A stretch of 64,000 nucleotides of DNA from Planctomycetota bacterium (GTDB lineage Bacteria; Planctomycetota; UBA1135; GCA-002686595). Position numbers and translations under genes: made by a program. The stretch is taken from assembly GCA_002720975.1 (NCBI GenBank), contig PBIX01000085.1:1-64000 (forward strand). The letters run 5' to 3'. Numbering within the stretch: position 1 is the first letter of the stretch; every line of letters starts with the position of its first letter. The notes under the pieces were generated by a model. It made no database searches. It was not told the DNA's origin and saw only the letters and a list, made by a program, of their open reading frames with translations. Shown in pieces: positions 41,171 to 49,527 of the stretch.

Positions 41171-43611
41171 GAGCTTCAGTCGGCCTTCTCCTCGCCGTCA
41201 CCTGGGCGCTGCCCGCCCCGGCCCAGGAACCGGGGCCTGAAGAGGCGCAGCGCATCCTCGAGTCCTTCGCCGGGGGCGACACCCTCGCACGCCGAGCGGG
41301 GGCCCGCTCCCTCCTCACCGTGGTCGGTCGAGAGGATCTCCGGGCCTGCGTGCTTCTGGCCGCCGACCCGGACGTGCGGGTGCGCCGGACCCTGATCGAG
41401 ATCTGTCAGCGCCCCGACCTCGGATCCCACGAGGTCGATTGGCGAGCTTCAATCCTGACCGATCTGGCCCAAGCGGACCCCGCCCAGATCGTCAGGACCG
41501 AGTCCTTGGCCGCGCTGGGCGTCCTGGAGGGCGTCGAGTCCACTTCGGCCTTGGCGCGCCTGGCACGAACCCTCCCCGCGCCAGATCGGGCCAGCGCCGC
41601 CCGCGCACTGGCCGTCTCCCGCAGCGGCAGGGAGGCCGTGGCCGCTCTGGTACAGGCGGGGCTGGGATCCGCCTCCCCGTCCGAGCGTACGGCGTCGGAC
41701 GTCCTGGCTGAGTTGCTTGACGCCTATGGTCTGGGGCTCGTGGACCGGGAGTCACGCCCGCTGGCGTGGGAGTTCGAGCCGATGGTCGGAGCGCTCAACC
41801 ACCCGGACCCGGAGGTCGGGCAGGCAGCGGTCGCTGCACTGGGACGCATGGTCGCGCGTCTCGTTGAGAAAGGGGACGGGCCGCGCGCTCTGCACACCAT
41901 GGAGGCGCTGCTGAGAGCGGGGCTCGATCCGGTACTCGTGCACTACCACCGGGCGCGGCTGGCGTTCTATCCCGCTGGAGATCCGGAGACGGCCGTGGCA
42001 GCGGCGCGCGCGCTGGCTGCTCAGGCAGAGGAGGTCGAGGGTGTGGGGGCGAGGGAGCTCCCTACGGGTGCTGCCCGCATGGAGCAGGCCCACGAGGGCG
42101 TGGTCCGGCGCGGGAAAGCCTGGCTGATGCGTGCTCGCTACCTGGAAGGCCTCGGACAATTGGCTCTCGGCGACCTCGACGCCTCAGAGGCCCGCCTGAC
42201 GGAGGCACGGTCTCTGGCCAACGGCCTGCGTGCGGATCGTTGGGATCAGGGTGGCACGGAGCTGCAGGAGCTCTTTGCGGACGACCTGTTCCACTGCGCC
42301 CTGGTCGAGGTGGCGCTTGTGATCGTGCAATTGGAGCGCGGTGTTTCGCCCTCCGACGCCGACCTGCTGCGGGGCCTCTGGCGGGCCTATCGCAATCAAC
42401 TGGGCACCCAGCTCCTGCGGGCCGGGCTGCCGGTGAACCGTGCGATGGGGACGCCTCAGGGCGCATGGGATTCGCTGCTCGACTCTGAACTCTCCCCCTA
42501 TCGTCTGCTGTTTACGCGCCGCGAGATGCCTGGCCTCGGTATCGAGGAGGCGCTGGACCTGCAGGCCCGCCTGGGTCGGGCCCTGGCAACTCTGACCCCC
42601 GATGAGCAGCCCGGCTTTGAGCCCCTGCCGGGACTCGATCGTGAGGCCGCGGCCATTGTGGCGGATCCCTTTCCCCGGCCGTGGTTGATGGCCATCCTCG
42701 AGCGCCAGCTCGATCAGATCGAGGATGAGCAGTACCGCCTTCAGGGCGTGATGGCCCGTGGGGGTGGGTCGGGCTGGGAGGTTCAGGAGTCCAACCTGGA
42801 GTATCTTGAGAATCTGGCCCGCCAGCGTCAGGGGGTACTCACCCAGCAGGCCCTCCTGCTCTCCGATCCCGATGCCCTACGACGGGAGCTGCGCTTGCCC
42901 GCGACCCAGGCCCTGTGGCTGGCGCGTGACCTGCGGGAGGAAGGCCACGCAGCCCAGGGCAGGATCTTGGCCCTACGCGCTCGCGATGACCTGGATCGTG
43001 TGGGGATCTCCAATGCCTGGTATTTCGTGGGGGTTGAGCGCTTGGTGCGTACGGATCTTGTGATCGGCAGTTGCTACACCGACGAGGATGAACCGCTTCT
43101 GGCCGAGGAGGCCCTGCTCGGTGCGGTGGAGCGATTGGATGGCGTGCTGAGCAGGTTGGAATCGAGGGGAGTGAGTCCCGGCGCCTTGGCTCCCTTTCAG
43201 GCCCTACAGTCCAACGCCCTGGTGAGCCTGGCGGTCAACGCCAACGTGCGACTGGGCCAGCCCGATCGGGCGCTGGAGTACTACGAGCGCGCCTATGCTC
43301 TGCGCCAGGACGAGTTCATGCACGTGCTGCTGGCTTGCTACCGCGCACGCTCGGGGCAGTCGGTGGAGGCCCGCCGCGTCTTACGTCGGGTACGACCCGG
43401 TCCGCGCACCTGGTACAACATGGCTTGTACCTATGCCTTGCTGGGCGAATCGACCTCGGCTCTCGATATGCTCGAGCATGAACTGAAGGAGAACCACGCC
43501 AGCGAGGCCTCGCGCAATCGCCAGCGCGCGTGGGCAGCGGGGGATCCCGACCTGGCTTCGTTGCGGGAGGATCCGCGCTTCCAAGCCCTGACCCGCAAGA
43601 CGGATCGCTAG
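41167..43611 (+). CDS. Exported HEAT/TPR repeat protein
   Basis: 814 aa, GTG start overlapping the previous stop (GTGA). A signal peptide (LLLAVTWALPAPAQ) directs export. Residues about 25-240 are HEAT-like helical repeats (LLAADPDVRVRRTLIEIC; LNHPDPEVGQAAVAALGRMV); the second half has TPR-like repeats (LVHYHRARLAFYPAGDPETA; RALEYYERAYALRQDEF). No enzymatic motif. Coupled to the AAA+ regulator upstream. Such proteins usually act as scaffolds in the periplasm. Confidence 0.75.
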   Translation: MRASVGLLLAVTWALPAPAQEPGPEEAQRILESFAGGDTLARRAGARSLLTVVGREDLRACVLLAADPDVRVRRTLIEICQRPDLGSHEVDWRASILTDLAQADPAQIVRTESLAALGVLEGVESTSALARLARTLPAPDRASAARALAVSRSGREAVAALVQAGLGSASPSERTASDVLAELLDAYGLGLVDRESRPLAWEFEPMVGALNHPDPEVGQAAVAALGRMVARLVEKGDGPRALHTMEALLRAGLDPVLVHYHRARLAFYPAGDPETAVAAARALAAQAEEVEGVGARELPTGAARMEQAHEGVVRRGKAWLMRARYLEGLGQLALGDLDASEARLTEARSLANGLRADRWDQGGTELQELFADDLFHCALVEVALVIVQLERGVSPSDADLLRGLWRAYRNQLGTQLLRAGLPVNRAMGTPQGAWDSLLDSELSPYRLLFTRREMPGLGIEEALDLQARLGRALATLTPDEQPGFEPLPGLDREAAAIVADPFPRPWLMAILERQLDQIEDEQYRLQGVMARGGGSGWEVQESNLEYLENLARQRQGVLTQQALLLSDPDALRRELRLPATQALWLARDLREEGHAAQGRILALRARDDLDRVGISNAWYFVGVERLVRTDLVIGSCYTDEDEPLLAEEALLGAVERLDGVLSRLESRGVSPGALAPFQALQSNALVSLAVNANVRLGQPDRALEYYERAYALRQDEFMHVLLACYRARSGQSVEARRVLRRVRPGPRTWYNMACTYALLGESTSALDMLEHELKENHASEASRNRQRAWAAGDPDLASLREDPRFQALTRKTDR

Positions 43612-43613
43612 GG

Positions 43614-43647
43614 GAGGGTGCGCGCCGCAGGACCTGCGGCTACCCTC
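43614..43647 (+). terminator. Two-tier hairpin after the HEAT/TPR gene
   Basis: GAGGGT (43614-43619) pairs with ACCCTC (43642-43647), enclosing GCCGCAG (43624-43630) paired with CTGCGGC (43634-43640). It begins three bases past the stop codon. Strong stem, no clear T-run. Confidence 0.5.
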
Positions 43648-43710
43648 TGCGGCCCTGTTCCGCCGTATTTCCGCGGCCAACCCCACCGGTATCCACACAG
43701 AGCAATCACC

Positions 43711-44889
43711 ATGGCGAGCATGAAACTGACGGGCAAGGGTCGGCGCTGGGTCATGGGTGGGCACCCGTGGATCTATCGCGACGACATCGCGGCGGGCACG
43801 GCCCAAGCAGGGGATTTGGTGCAGGTGATCGCTCCGACCGGCGAGTCCATTGGCTGGGCGCTGTACAGCGACGCCTCTCGCATCGCCCTGCGCCTGGTCA
43901 CCCGTGGCGAGGAGCAGCCTACCCGCGAGTTCTGGATGCAGCAGGTTCAGCGGGCTGTGGATACCCGCGCCCGTGCCGGGATGCTGGAGCCCGATGGAGC
44001 TTGTCGCCTGATTGCCGGGGACTCCGAAGGTCTGCCCGGCATGGTCGTGGATCGCTACGGCAAGGTGGCCGTCCTGCAATTGGGCACCCAGGGTGCCGAC
44101 CGCATGGGCGAGTTCCTCGTGGAGCTGATTCGAGAGGCCCTGCCCTTTGAGTTGGACGCTGTCGTGAACCGTTCCGACACGGCTGTGCGCAAGCTCGAGA
44201 ACCTGCCCAAGCAGACGGAGGTGATGCAAGGCAGCGTGACGGGGCCCATCGACGTGCGGGATGGGGACCTGCTCTACGCGGTGGACGTCTTCCAAGGACA
44301 CAAGACGGGGCACTACCTCGATCAGGTGGACAATCGTCGGCGGGCGGCGCGGCTGGCTGAAGGGGAGCGTGTGCTGGATGCCTTCGCCTACGATGGACTG
44401 TTCGGCATTCGGGCCGCGCTGGCCGGAGCCAGTGACGTGCTCTGCCTGGAGCAGAACAAGGCAGCCTGCGAGCGGCTCGTCGTGTGTGCCGAGCGCAACG
44501 GCGTAGCCGACCGCGTGCGCGTGGAGCGCGTCAACTGCATGAAGGACCTCCGAGCTCGGGCTGAGGAGGGCGAGGAGTATGGACTCGTGATCCTCGACCC
44601 CCCAGCGTTTGCCCGCAGCAAGCGTGAGCGTGCCGGTGCCGAGCGTGGCTACGTGGAGCTGGCCCGCCGCGGTCTGGCCCTGACCCGCTCCGGTGGTGCC
44701 CTCGTCAGCGCCAGCTGCTCGTTCAACATCAAGGCCTCCGACTTCAGGGGCTTCTTGGCCTCGGCGGCCCAGCTGGCGGGGCGTGATGTCTGGCTGGAGC
44801 GGATGACCGGGGCCGCCCCGGATCACCCTGAGCTCCTGACCCTGCCCGAGAGCAGCTACCTGAAGTGCGCCTTCCTACGGGCCGACTGA
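43711..44889 (+). CDS. Class I SAM-dependent RNA methyltransferase, RlmI-like (23S rRNA m5C)
   Basis: 392 aa from the ATG at 43711. N-terminal PUA-like domain (RRWVMGGHPWIYRDDI), then GLPGMVVDRYG, the RlmI signature GHKTGHYLDQVDNRR, SAM-binding VLDAFAYDGLFGIRAALAGA, and active-site LVILDPPAFARSK followed by the catalytic Cys region VSASCSFNI. RlmI methylates C1962 of 23S rRNA in E. coli; this protein belongs to that group, though the exact target position is unproven. Independent transcription is likely, as a hairpin separates it from the gene before. Confidence 0.88.
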   Translation: MASMKLTGKGRRWVMGGHPWIYRDDIAAGTAQAGDLVQVIAPTGESIGWALYSDASRIALRLVTRGEEQPTREFWMQQVQRAVDTRARAGMLEPDGACRLIAGDSEGLPGMVVDRYGKVAVLQLGTQGADRMGEFLVELIREALPFELDAVVNRSDTAVRKLENLPKQTEVMQGSVTGPIDVRDGDLLYAVDVFQGHKTGHYLDQVDNRRRAARLAEGERVLDAFAYDGLFGIRAALAGASDVLCLEQNKAACERLVVCAERNGVADRVRVERVNCMKDLRARAEEGEEYGLVILDPPAFARSKRERAGAERGYVELARRGLALTRSGGALVSASCSFNIKASDFRGFLASAAQLAGRDVWLERMTGAAPDHPELLTLPESSYLKCAFLRAD

Positions 44890-44962
44890 TTCCTGACGAG
44901 GACTCCGTGTTCCACCCGGCGGCCCCGAGCCATCGGGCCACGTACTCGCTATCCTGATCACC

Positions 44963-45175
44963 ATGTCCGGGTTCATCGGGATTCATCTCAACGGCGAGGC
45001 TGTCCAGGTCCAGCAGGGGCTGTGTCTGGAAGAGCTGGTGCGCGAACGTGGACACGCCAGCAACGAAGTGGCCGTGGAGGTGAACCGCGAGCTCATTCCG
45101 CGCCCGGCGCGTGCCGAGTATTCACTGCAGGACGAGGACCGGGTCGAATTCGTGACTCTGGTCGGAGGGGGCTGA
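44963..45175 (+). CDS. thiS: Thiamine biosynthesis sulfur carrier ThiS
   Basis: 70 aa ubiquitin-like protein: [22 protein letters not shown], then a terminal TLVGGG whose Gly-Gly end is adenylated and thiocarboxylated. Donates sulfur to ThiG, encoded 13 bases downstream. A GG-rich GAGGAG lies between the two genes as the thiG ribosome binding site. Confidence 0.93.
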   Translation: MSGFIGIHLNGEAVQVQQGLCLEELVRERGHASNEVAVEVNRELIPRPARAEYSLQDEDRVEFVTLVGGG

Positions 45176-45188
45176 GGAGATTCAAATC

Positions 45189-46034
45189 ATGGAACAATGG
45201 ACGGACGAACCGCTGCGCGTGGCGGGTATCGAGTTGCAGTCACGGCTGCTGGTGGGAACGGGCAAGTACGCCTCTTTGGAACAAACGGAACAGGCCCTCA
45301 AGTTGAGTGGCACCCAGATGGTGACCGTCGCCATTCGGCGCCTCGACGCAGGTGCCACCGAGGAGCGTTGCCTGATGGACGTCGTGCGGGAAGGCGGCTA
45401 CCACGTCCTGCCCAACACGGCGGGCTGCTTCGATGCGGAGAGCGCTGTGCGCACCGCACGTCTGGCCCGGGATCTCCTGGAGACGGACCTGATCAAGCTC
45501 GAGGTGCTGGGGGATCCGCGCACGCTACTGCCCGATCCCGTGGGAACCTTGGCGGCCACCGAGCAACTCGTGGGTGAGGGTTTCAAGGTCATGGTCTACA
45601 CCTCAGACGACCCGCGCCTGGCCGTGCATCTGGCGGACCTGGGTGCTGCCAGCGTGATGCCCGCCGGTTCGCCCATTGGCTCGGGCCGGGGCGTCCTCAA
45701 CCCCACAAACGTGCAGCTGATCATGGAGTTGGTGGACGTGCCGGTGATCGTGGACGCCGGCGTGGGCACGGCCTCGGATGTGGCCGTGGCCATGGAGCTT
45801 GGAGCGGCAGGCGTACTTCTGAATACGGGTATTGCTGGAGCCCGAGATCCGCTGCTGATGGCGAGGGCCATGCGCGCAGGTTGCGAAGCAGGGCGCCAGG
45901 CCTACCTCGCTGGCCGCATTGAGCGACGCCTGTACGCCAATGCCTCGTCCCCTGAGGAGGGGCTGATTGAGGAGGCGGGCCCCTCGAGCCCCACGGGTGA
46001 AGACCTGGGCAAGGCTCCCGTCGGCGCTTCTTGA
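45189..46034 (+). CDS. thiG: Thiazole synthase ThiG
   Basis: 281 aa TIM barrel. [19 protein letters not shown] at the N-terminus, K103 in LIKLEVLGD forms the Schiff base with 1-deoxyxylulose 5-phosphate, and [35 protein letters not shown] and [12 protein letters not shown] bind phosphate and close the barrel. Makes the thiamine thiazole with ThiS thiocarboxylate. The extra 25 C-terminal residues are Pro/Ser/Glu-rich. The next gene starts in its stop codon (ATGA). Confidence 0.95.
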   Translation: MEQWTDEPLRVAGIELQSRLLVGTGKYASLEQTEQALKLSGTQMVTVAIRRLDAGATEERCLMDVVREGGYHVLPNTAGCFDAESAVRTARLARDLLETDLIKLEVLGDPRTLLPDPVGTLAATEQLVGEGFKVMVYTSDDPRLAVHLADLGAASVMPAGSPIGSGRGVLNPTNVQLIMELVDVPVIVDAGVGTASDVAVAMELGAAGVLLNTGIAGARDPLLMARAMRAGCEAGRQAYLAGRIERRLYANASSPEEGLIEEAGPSSPTGEDLGKAPVGAS

Positions 46035-46873
46035 TGATGGCCACGTGCCTTCTCCAGGTGGCCCTGGAGTCCGGCTCCGGGCCGGATGAGGCTTCTCTTG
46101 GGTTCCTGTTCGGGGGCCTGGGACTATGCACCATAGGCGTGGGGCTGGGCTTTTTGGCCTGGCAGCCCTTTCGGAGGCACTGGCCGCAATACGAGCCCTC
46201 CGGTTCGGTCCCCATCGTGTACCTGGTGGGAGTCGTTGTGGCTCATGGGCTCGGCTCCATGGTCGGGAGAGCCTGGTTGCTGAGCCCCGGGGGGGGACCC
46301 TGGATGCTGCCGGCCTTGCTTGGGATCTCCGCGCTGTCGGGGCTGGCCACCGGGGCAGTGGCCTGGGCGTGGGCCCGGGGCAATCCTGGGACCTTGGGCC
46401 TCGGACGGCGCGGCTTGTCGGGGGCCTGGGCCACGGGCTCCGGCCTCTGGCTCCTGTGCCTGCCGCTCTTCTATGGTCTGGCCATGGTCTGGCAGTGGAC
46501 CCTGCTCCACTGGCCTGATGTTGTTCCGACCCAGGCCTGGGTCGGGTACTTCGGAGACGCCGGCGGAGCGCCCCTGGCCGTGGCGGCACTGCTTGGCATC
46601 GTGGTGGTTCCGTTCCTGGAGGAGGTCCTCTTCCGTGGCTTGCTGCAGCCCGCCCTGGTGAGCCGGTTGGGGGCCAGGCCCGGGATCCTCCTCGGCGCGT
46701 TGCTGTTCGCACTCCTGCATGGGCTGGCCAGCTTCGTGCCCGTGCTGGCTTTGGCCTTGTTGTTGGGGGAGCTCCGACAGCGCACGGGCAGTCTCTGGGC
46801 CAGCTATGCGGCCCACCTGTTCCACAACGGTCTGCAGATCGCCATCCTGGCTTCCGGCCTCGTGTCCAACTAG
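46031..46873 (+). CDS. CPBP-family intramembrane metalloprotease
   Basis: 280 aa, mostly membrane helices. The protease motifs are in the last third: [13 protein letters not shown] (catalytic Glu-Glu and Arg), [13 protein letters not shown] (metal His) and [11 protein letters not shown] (His/Asn). These Abi/CAAX-type enzymes cleave within membranes. Overlaps thiG by 4 bases, but no functional link to thiamine is known. Confidence 0.85.
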   Translation: MMMATCLLQVALESGSGPDEASLGFLFGGLGLCTIGVGLGFLAWQPFRRHWPQYEPSGSVPIVYLVGVVVAHGLGSMVGRAWLLSPGGGPWMLPALLGISALSGLATGAVAWAWARGNPGTLGLGRRGLSGAWATGSGLWLLCLPLFYGLAMVWQWTLLHWPDVVPTQAWVGYFGDAGGAPLAVAALLGIVVVPFLEEVLFRGLLQPALVSRLGARPGILLGALLFALLHGLASFVPVLALALLLGELRQRTGSLWASYAAHLFHNGLQIAILASGLVSN

Positions 46874-46882
46874 CTTGTGCCC

Positions 46883-47398
46883 ATGACCTTCTTCCCGCGC
46901 AACGATCTGTTCGTTCCGGTTGAGGGTGGCGCCTGGGCCGCAACCAATGCCGTCCTGACCGGAGAGCTGACCCTCGGAGAGGATGCCACCATCTGGTTTG
47001 GCTGCGTTCTGCGTGGCGATGATGCACCGCTGGTGGTTGGACGGCGCACCAATATCCAGGACCTGACCATGATGCACGCCGATCCCGGCGTCTCCAACCT
47101 GCTCGGGGAGGAGGTGACCGTCGGGCACGGATGCGTGCTCCATGGAGCGGAGGTAGGAGATCGCTGCCTTATCGGGATGGGTGCCGTGCTCTTGGGCGGC
47201 TCGCGCATCGGGGAGGAGAGCATCATCGCCGCTGGGGCAGTCGTGCTTGAGGGTGCTGAGATTCCGCCGCGCTCCCTGGTGGCTGGGGTACCAGGCAAGA
47301 TCCTGCGTCAGGTCCGTGACGAGGAGGTGGCCTCGATCCTGGAGAGCGCCGAGGGCTACGTGCAGAAGGCGCGGCTGTACCTGCCGGAGGGGGCTTGA
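46883..47398 (+). CDS. Gamma-class carbonic anhydrase-like protein (left-handed beta-helix)
   Basis: 171 aa from the ATG at 46883 (a GTG 6 bases earlier is possible). Hexapeptide repeats form a left-handed beta helix. IWFGCVLRGDDAPLVVGRRTNIQDLTMMHADPG and VTVGHGCVLHGAEVGDRCLIGMGAVLL carry the three zinc His residues (MMHAD, VGHGCVLHG) and the typical Arg/Asp pair. VAGVPGKILRQV ends the domain. YrdA/PaaY-like members often show weak or no CO2 hydration, so activity is uncertain. Overlaps the next gene (TTGA). Confidence 0.88.
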   Translation: MTFFPRNDLFVPVEGGAWAATNAVLTGELTLGEDATIWFGCVLRGDDAPLVVGRRTNIQDLTMMHADPGVSNLLGEEVTVGHGCVLHGAEVGDRCLIGMGAVLLGGSRIGEESIIAAGAVVLEGAEIPPRSLVAGVPGKILRQVRDEEVASILESAEGYVQKARLYLPEGA

Positions 47399-48189
47399 GT
47401 TACGAACGGCGTTGGGCTGACCTGCGGAGTCAGCTTGGAGGGCTCGACGGGCTGCTGGTGGCCTTTTCGGGGGGGGTAGACTCGGCTGTGTTGCTCCAGG
47501 CGGCGGTTGAGGTCCTTGGCGTTCGGGCCGTGGGGGTGATTGCGGATTCGCCGTCCCTCCCCCGTGCAGAGCTCAACCAGGCGCGCGAGCTGGCCGTTGC
47601 CATGGGCGCGCGATTGAGGGTGGTCCGCACCCAAGAGCTTGAGCAGGAGGGCTATCTGGCCAATGACGGCGACCGATGTTTCCATTGCAAGAATGCTCTC
47701 TTTGAAGCCATGGTGCGTGTCGGTCAAGAGGAGGGGATCGCCCACCTCGCCTTCGGGGAGATCGTCGAGGATCGTCTGGACGATCGGCCCGGTGCACGGG
47801 CAGCGACGCGGTGGCAGGTCCTCGCGCCTCTGTCCGGCGCGGGCTTGGGAAAGGAGGACGTGCGCCGGCGGGCTCGGGAGTTGGGGCTGGAGGTCTGGGA
47901 CAAGCCAGCCAGTGCCTGTCTGGCTTCGCGCATTCCGGTTGGGACGCGGGTGACAGCGGATCTACTGGCCCAGGTCGAGCGCGCAGAGGCGGGGCTTCGA
48001 GAGCTGGGATTGAGGGAGTTGAGGGTGCGACACAAGGGGACGCAGGCGCGCCTCGAGTTGGGCGAGGAGGATTGGAAGCGAGGCCGGGGCATGCAGTCCC
48101 AGATCGAGGCGCGGTTGGCGAGCAGCGGGTTCGAGCGCGTGGAGTGGGCGCGCTACGTGCCGGGGCACCTGCGCGCTGCGAAGGTCTGA
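47395..48189 (+). CDS. larE: LarE-type ATP-dependent sacrificial sulfur insertase (PP-loop)
   Basis: 264 aa starting at TTG overlapping the previous stop. PP-loop SGGVDS (25-30) binds ATP, DRCFHCKNALF is family typical, and C175 in KPASACLASRIP matches the Cys that gives up its sulfur to the nickel-pincer cofactor in LarE. LarB and LarC, which complete that cofactor, are not in this window; the cofactor serves lactate racemase and related enzymes. TTG is the only start giving the conserved N-terminus. Confidence 0.9.
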   Translation: MSYERRWADLRSQLGGLDGLLVAFSGGVDSAVLLQAAVEVLGVRAVGVIADSPSLPRAELNQARELAVAMGARLRVVRTQELEQEGYLANDGDRCFHCKNALFEAMVRVGQEEGIAHLAFGEIVEDRLDDRPGARAATRWQVLAPLSGAGLGKEDVRRRARELGLEVWDKPASACLASRIPVGTRVTADLLAQVERAEAGLRELGLRELRVRHKGTQARLELGEEDWKRGRGMQSQIEARLASSGFERVEWARYVPGHLRAAKV

Positions 48190-48286
48190 GCGCTCTCCTT
48201 TCGGGACCCTTTCGCACCAATCCTGCAGGATTCTCACACCTGGGCAACGGCTTGAGGAGTAGGTGGTCGACACATTGGGAGATCCT

Positions 48287-48730
48287 ATGAAGAACCCCCA
48301 TATGAGTGATTATCCGCCGAGGCGTAGGCGCCACCAGGCCGGATTCAGCATGGTCGAGGTCATGCTGGCCCTGAGCGTGTTGCTTGTGGCCGTCCTGGGG
48401 GCCTTCAGCAGCCAGGCTGCCTCATCCAACCTCATCCGCATCAGCCGTGAGACGGACCTGGCCCTGGCGGACCTGCAGGCCTGCATGGAGCAGGCCCTCA
48501 CCCTGACCACCGACGATCTGCCCATTGTGGGCAGCCTCTTTGAGGATGGCCAGCCCGTGGCCTTGTATGAGGATCTGAACCTGGAGGGGGAGAGCATCGT
48601 GGCGACCTACCCCGGCTACGTTGCGGGGCTGACGATCCCCGACCCTTTGGAGATCGTTCTGACCCTGACCTGGAATGATTATGGCACCAGGCCGCGAACG
48701 GTGACCTTACGCTCGGTGAAGGTGCGATGA
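48287..48730 (+). CDS. Type II/IV pseudopilin-like protein
   Basis: 147 aa from the ATG at 48287, which has GGGAG at suitable spacing. The basic leader ends at G19, then F20-S-M-V-E24-V, a classical prepilin peptidase site with Glu at +5, followed by the hydrophobic helix VMLALSVLLVAVLGAF. The C-terminal domain is a small beta-rich head. First of three overlapping or adjacent pilin-like genes. Would be assembled into a pseudopilus or minor-pilin tip in the periplasm. Confidence 0.85.
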   Translation: MKNPHMSDYPPRRRRHQAGFSMVEVMLALSVLLVAVLGAFSSQAASSNLIRISRETDLALADLQACMEQALTLTTDDLPIVGSLFEDGQPVALYEDLNLEGESIVATYPGYVAGLTIPDPLEIVLTLTWNDYGTRPRTVTLRSVKVR

Positions 48731-49524
48731 AAACGTCGCGCTCCCTACACTCCTCGCGCGCTGGCGTGAGTCTGATCGAGGTCGTGCTCGCCGCGAGCCT
48801 CTTGACCCTTCTGGCCAAGACGCTTGTAGAGAGCGCCAACTCCATGAGCCTGGTGACCAGTCGCGGCAGCATCCGCGCCCTGTTGCAGGTTGAAGGCCAG
48901 AAAGCTGTAAACGCAGTGATCTCAGATCTTGGATCCTCTGCCATACGAACCGTCGACGGCAAGGACTATCCGTACACCTTCGACGATGCCGAGGCAGATT
49001 CCGAATACGCAGCTCACACGCATGACCTGCCCACAATGGAGGCTGTCACGGGAGATTCTGACTTCGGCACCCTCCGAGAGATCGTCTTCGTACGCACGGC
49101 TGACCTTGACACCGATGGTCGGCCTGACATGGACACAGATCTGAACGGTGTTCCCGAGTTGGACGGCGACGGCGATGGCGCGCGCAGCGAGAGCTTTGCA
49201 GACCTGGATGGAATCTGGGTTGCCGGAGAGAACACTGTGGACTCTGCCTCGGGTGTTGTCTGGCCGCATACGGAGTGGAGCTACGTGCTGACCACCCGCG
49301 CCGATGGCATCAACTGTCTCCAGCGCCGCATGGATGCTGATCCATCCACCGACCTGACTATCGCTACTCACGTAGAACGCATCCAGGTCGATACGGCGGC
49401 TACCTGTCAGTGGACCATCCCCTTGAACTCCGTACGCGTGCAGATCTTCTTCAGGCGGCACGACAAACGTGGAGTCCTCTTCCGTTACACGACCCAGGTG
49501 GTCGTGGCCCTCAAGAACGCCTGA
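48727..49524 (+). CDS. Pseudopilin-like protein with acidic Asp/Gly-rich loop
   Basis: 265 aa, ATGA overlap with the gene before. Prepilin site G13-V-S-L-I-E18-V with Glu at +5 and helix VVLAASLLTLLAKTLV. Residues 120-155 contain several D-x-D-x-D-x stretches (ADLDTDGRPDMDTDL; LDGDGDGARSE) that could bind calcium. The head ends in beta strands. GspJ/PilW-like size. Part of the same pilin cluster. Confidence 0.8.
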   Translation: MKTSRSLHSSRAGVSLIEVVLAASLLTLLAKTLVESANSMSLVTSRGSIRALLQVEGQKAVNAVISDLGSSAIRTVDGKDYPYTFDDAEADSEYAAHTHDLPTMEAVTGDSDFGTLREIVFVRTADLDTDGRPDMDTDLNGVPELDGDGDGARSESFADLDGIWVAGENTVDSASGVVWPHTEWSYVLTTRADGINCLQRRMDADPSTDLTIATHVERIQVDTAATCQWTIPLNSVRVQIFFRRHDKRGVLFRYTTQVVVALKNA

Positions 49525-49527
49525 ACC

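Noticed and set aside
44890-44962. TPP riboswitch before thiS
   Set aside because: Only CCTGATC is reminiscent of the conserved core; the 73-base gap is too short and other conserved segments are absent.
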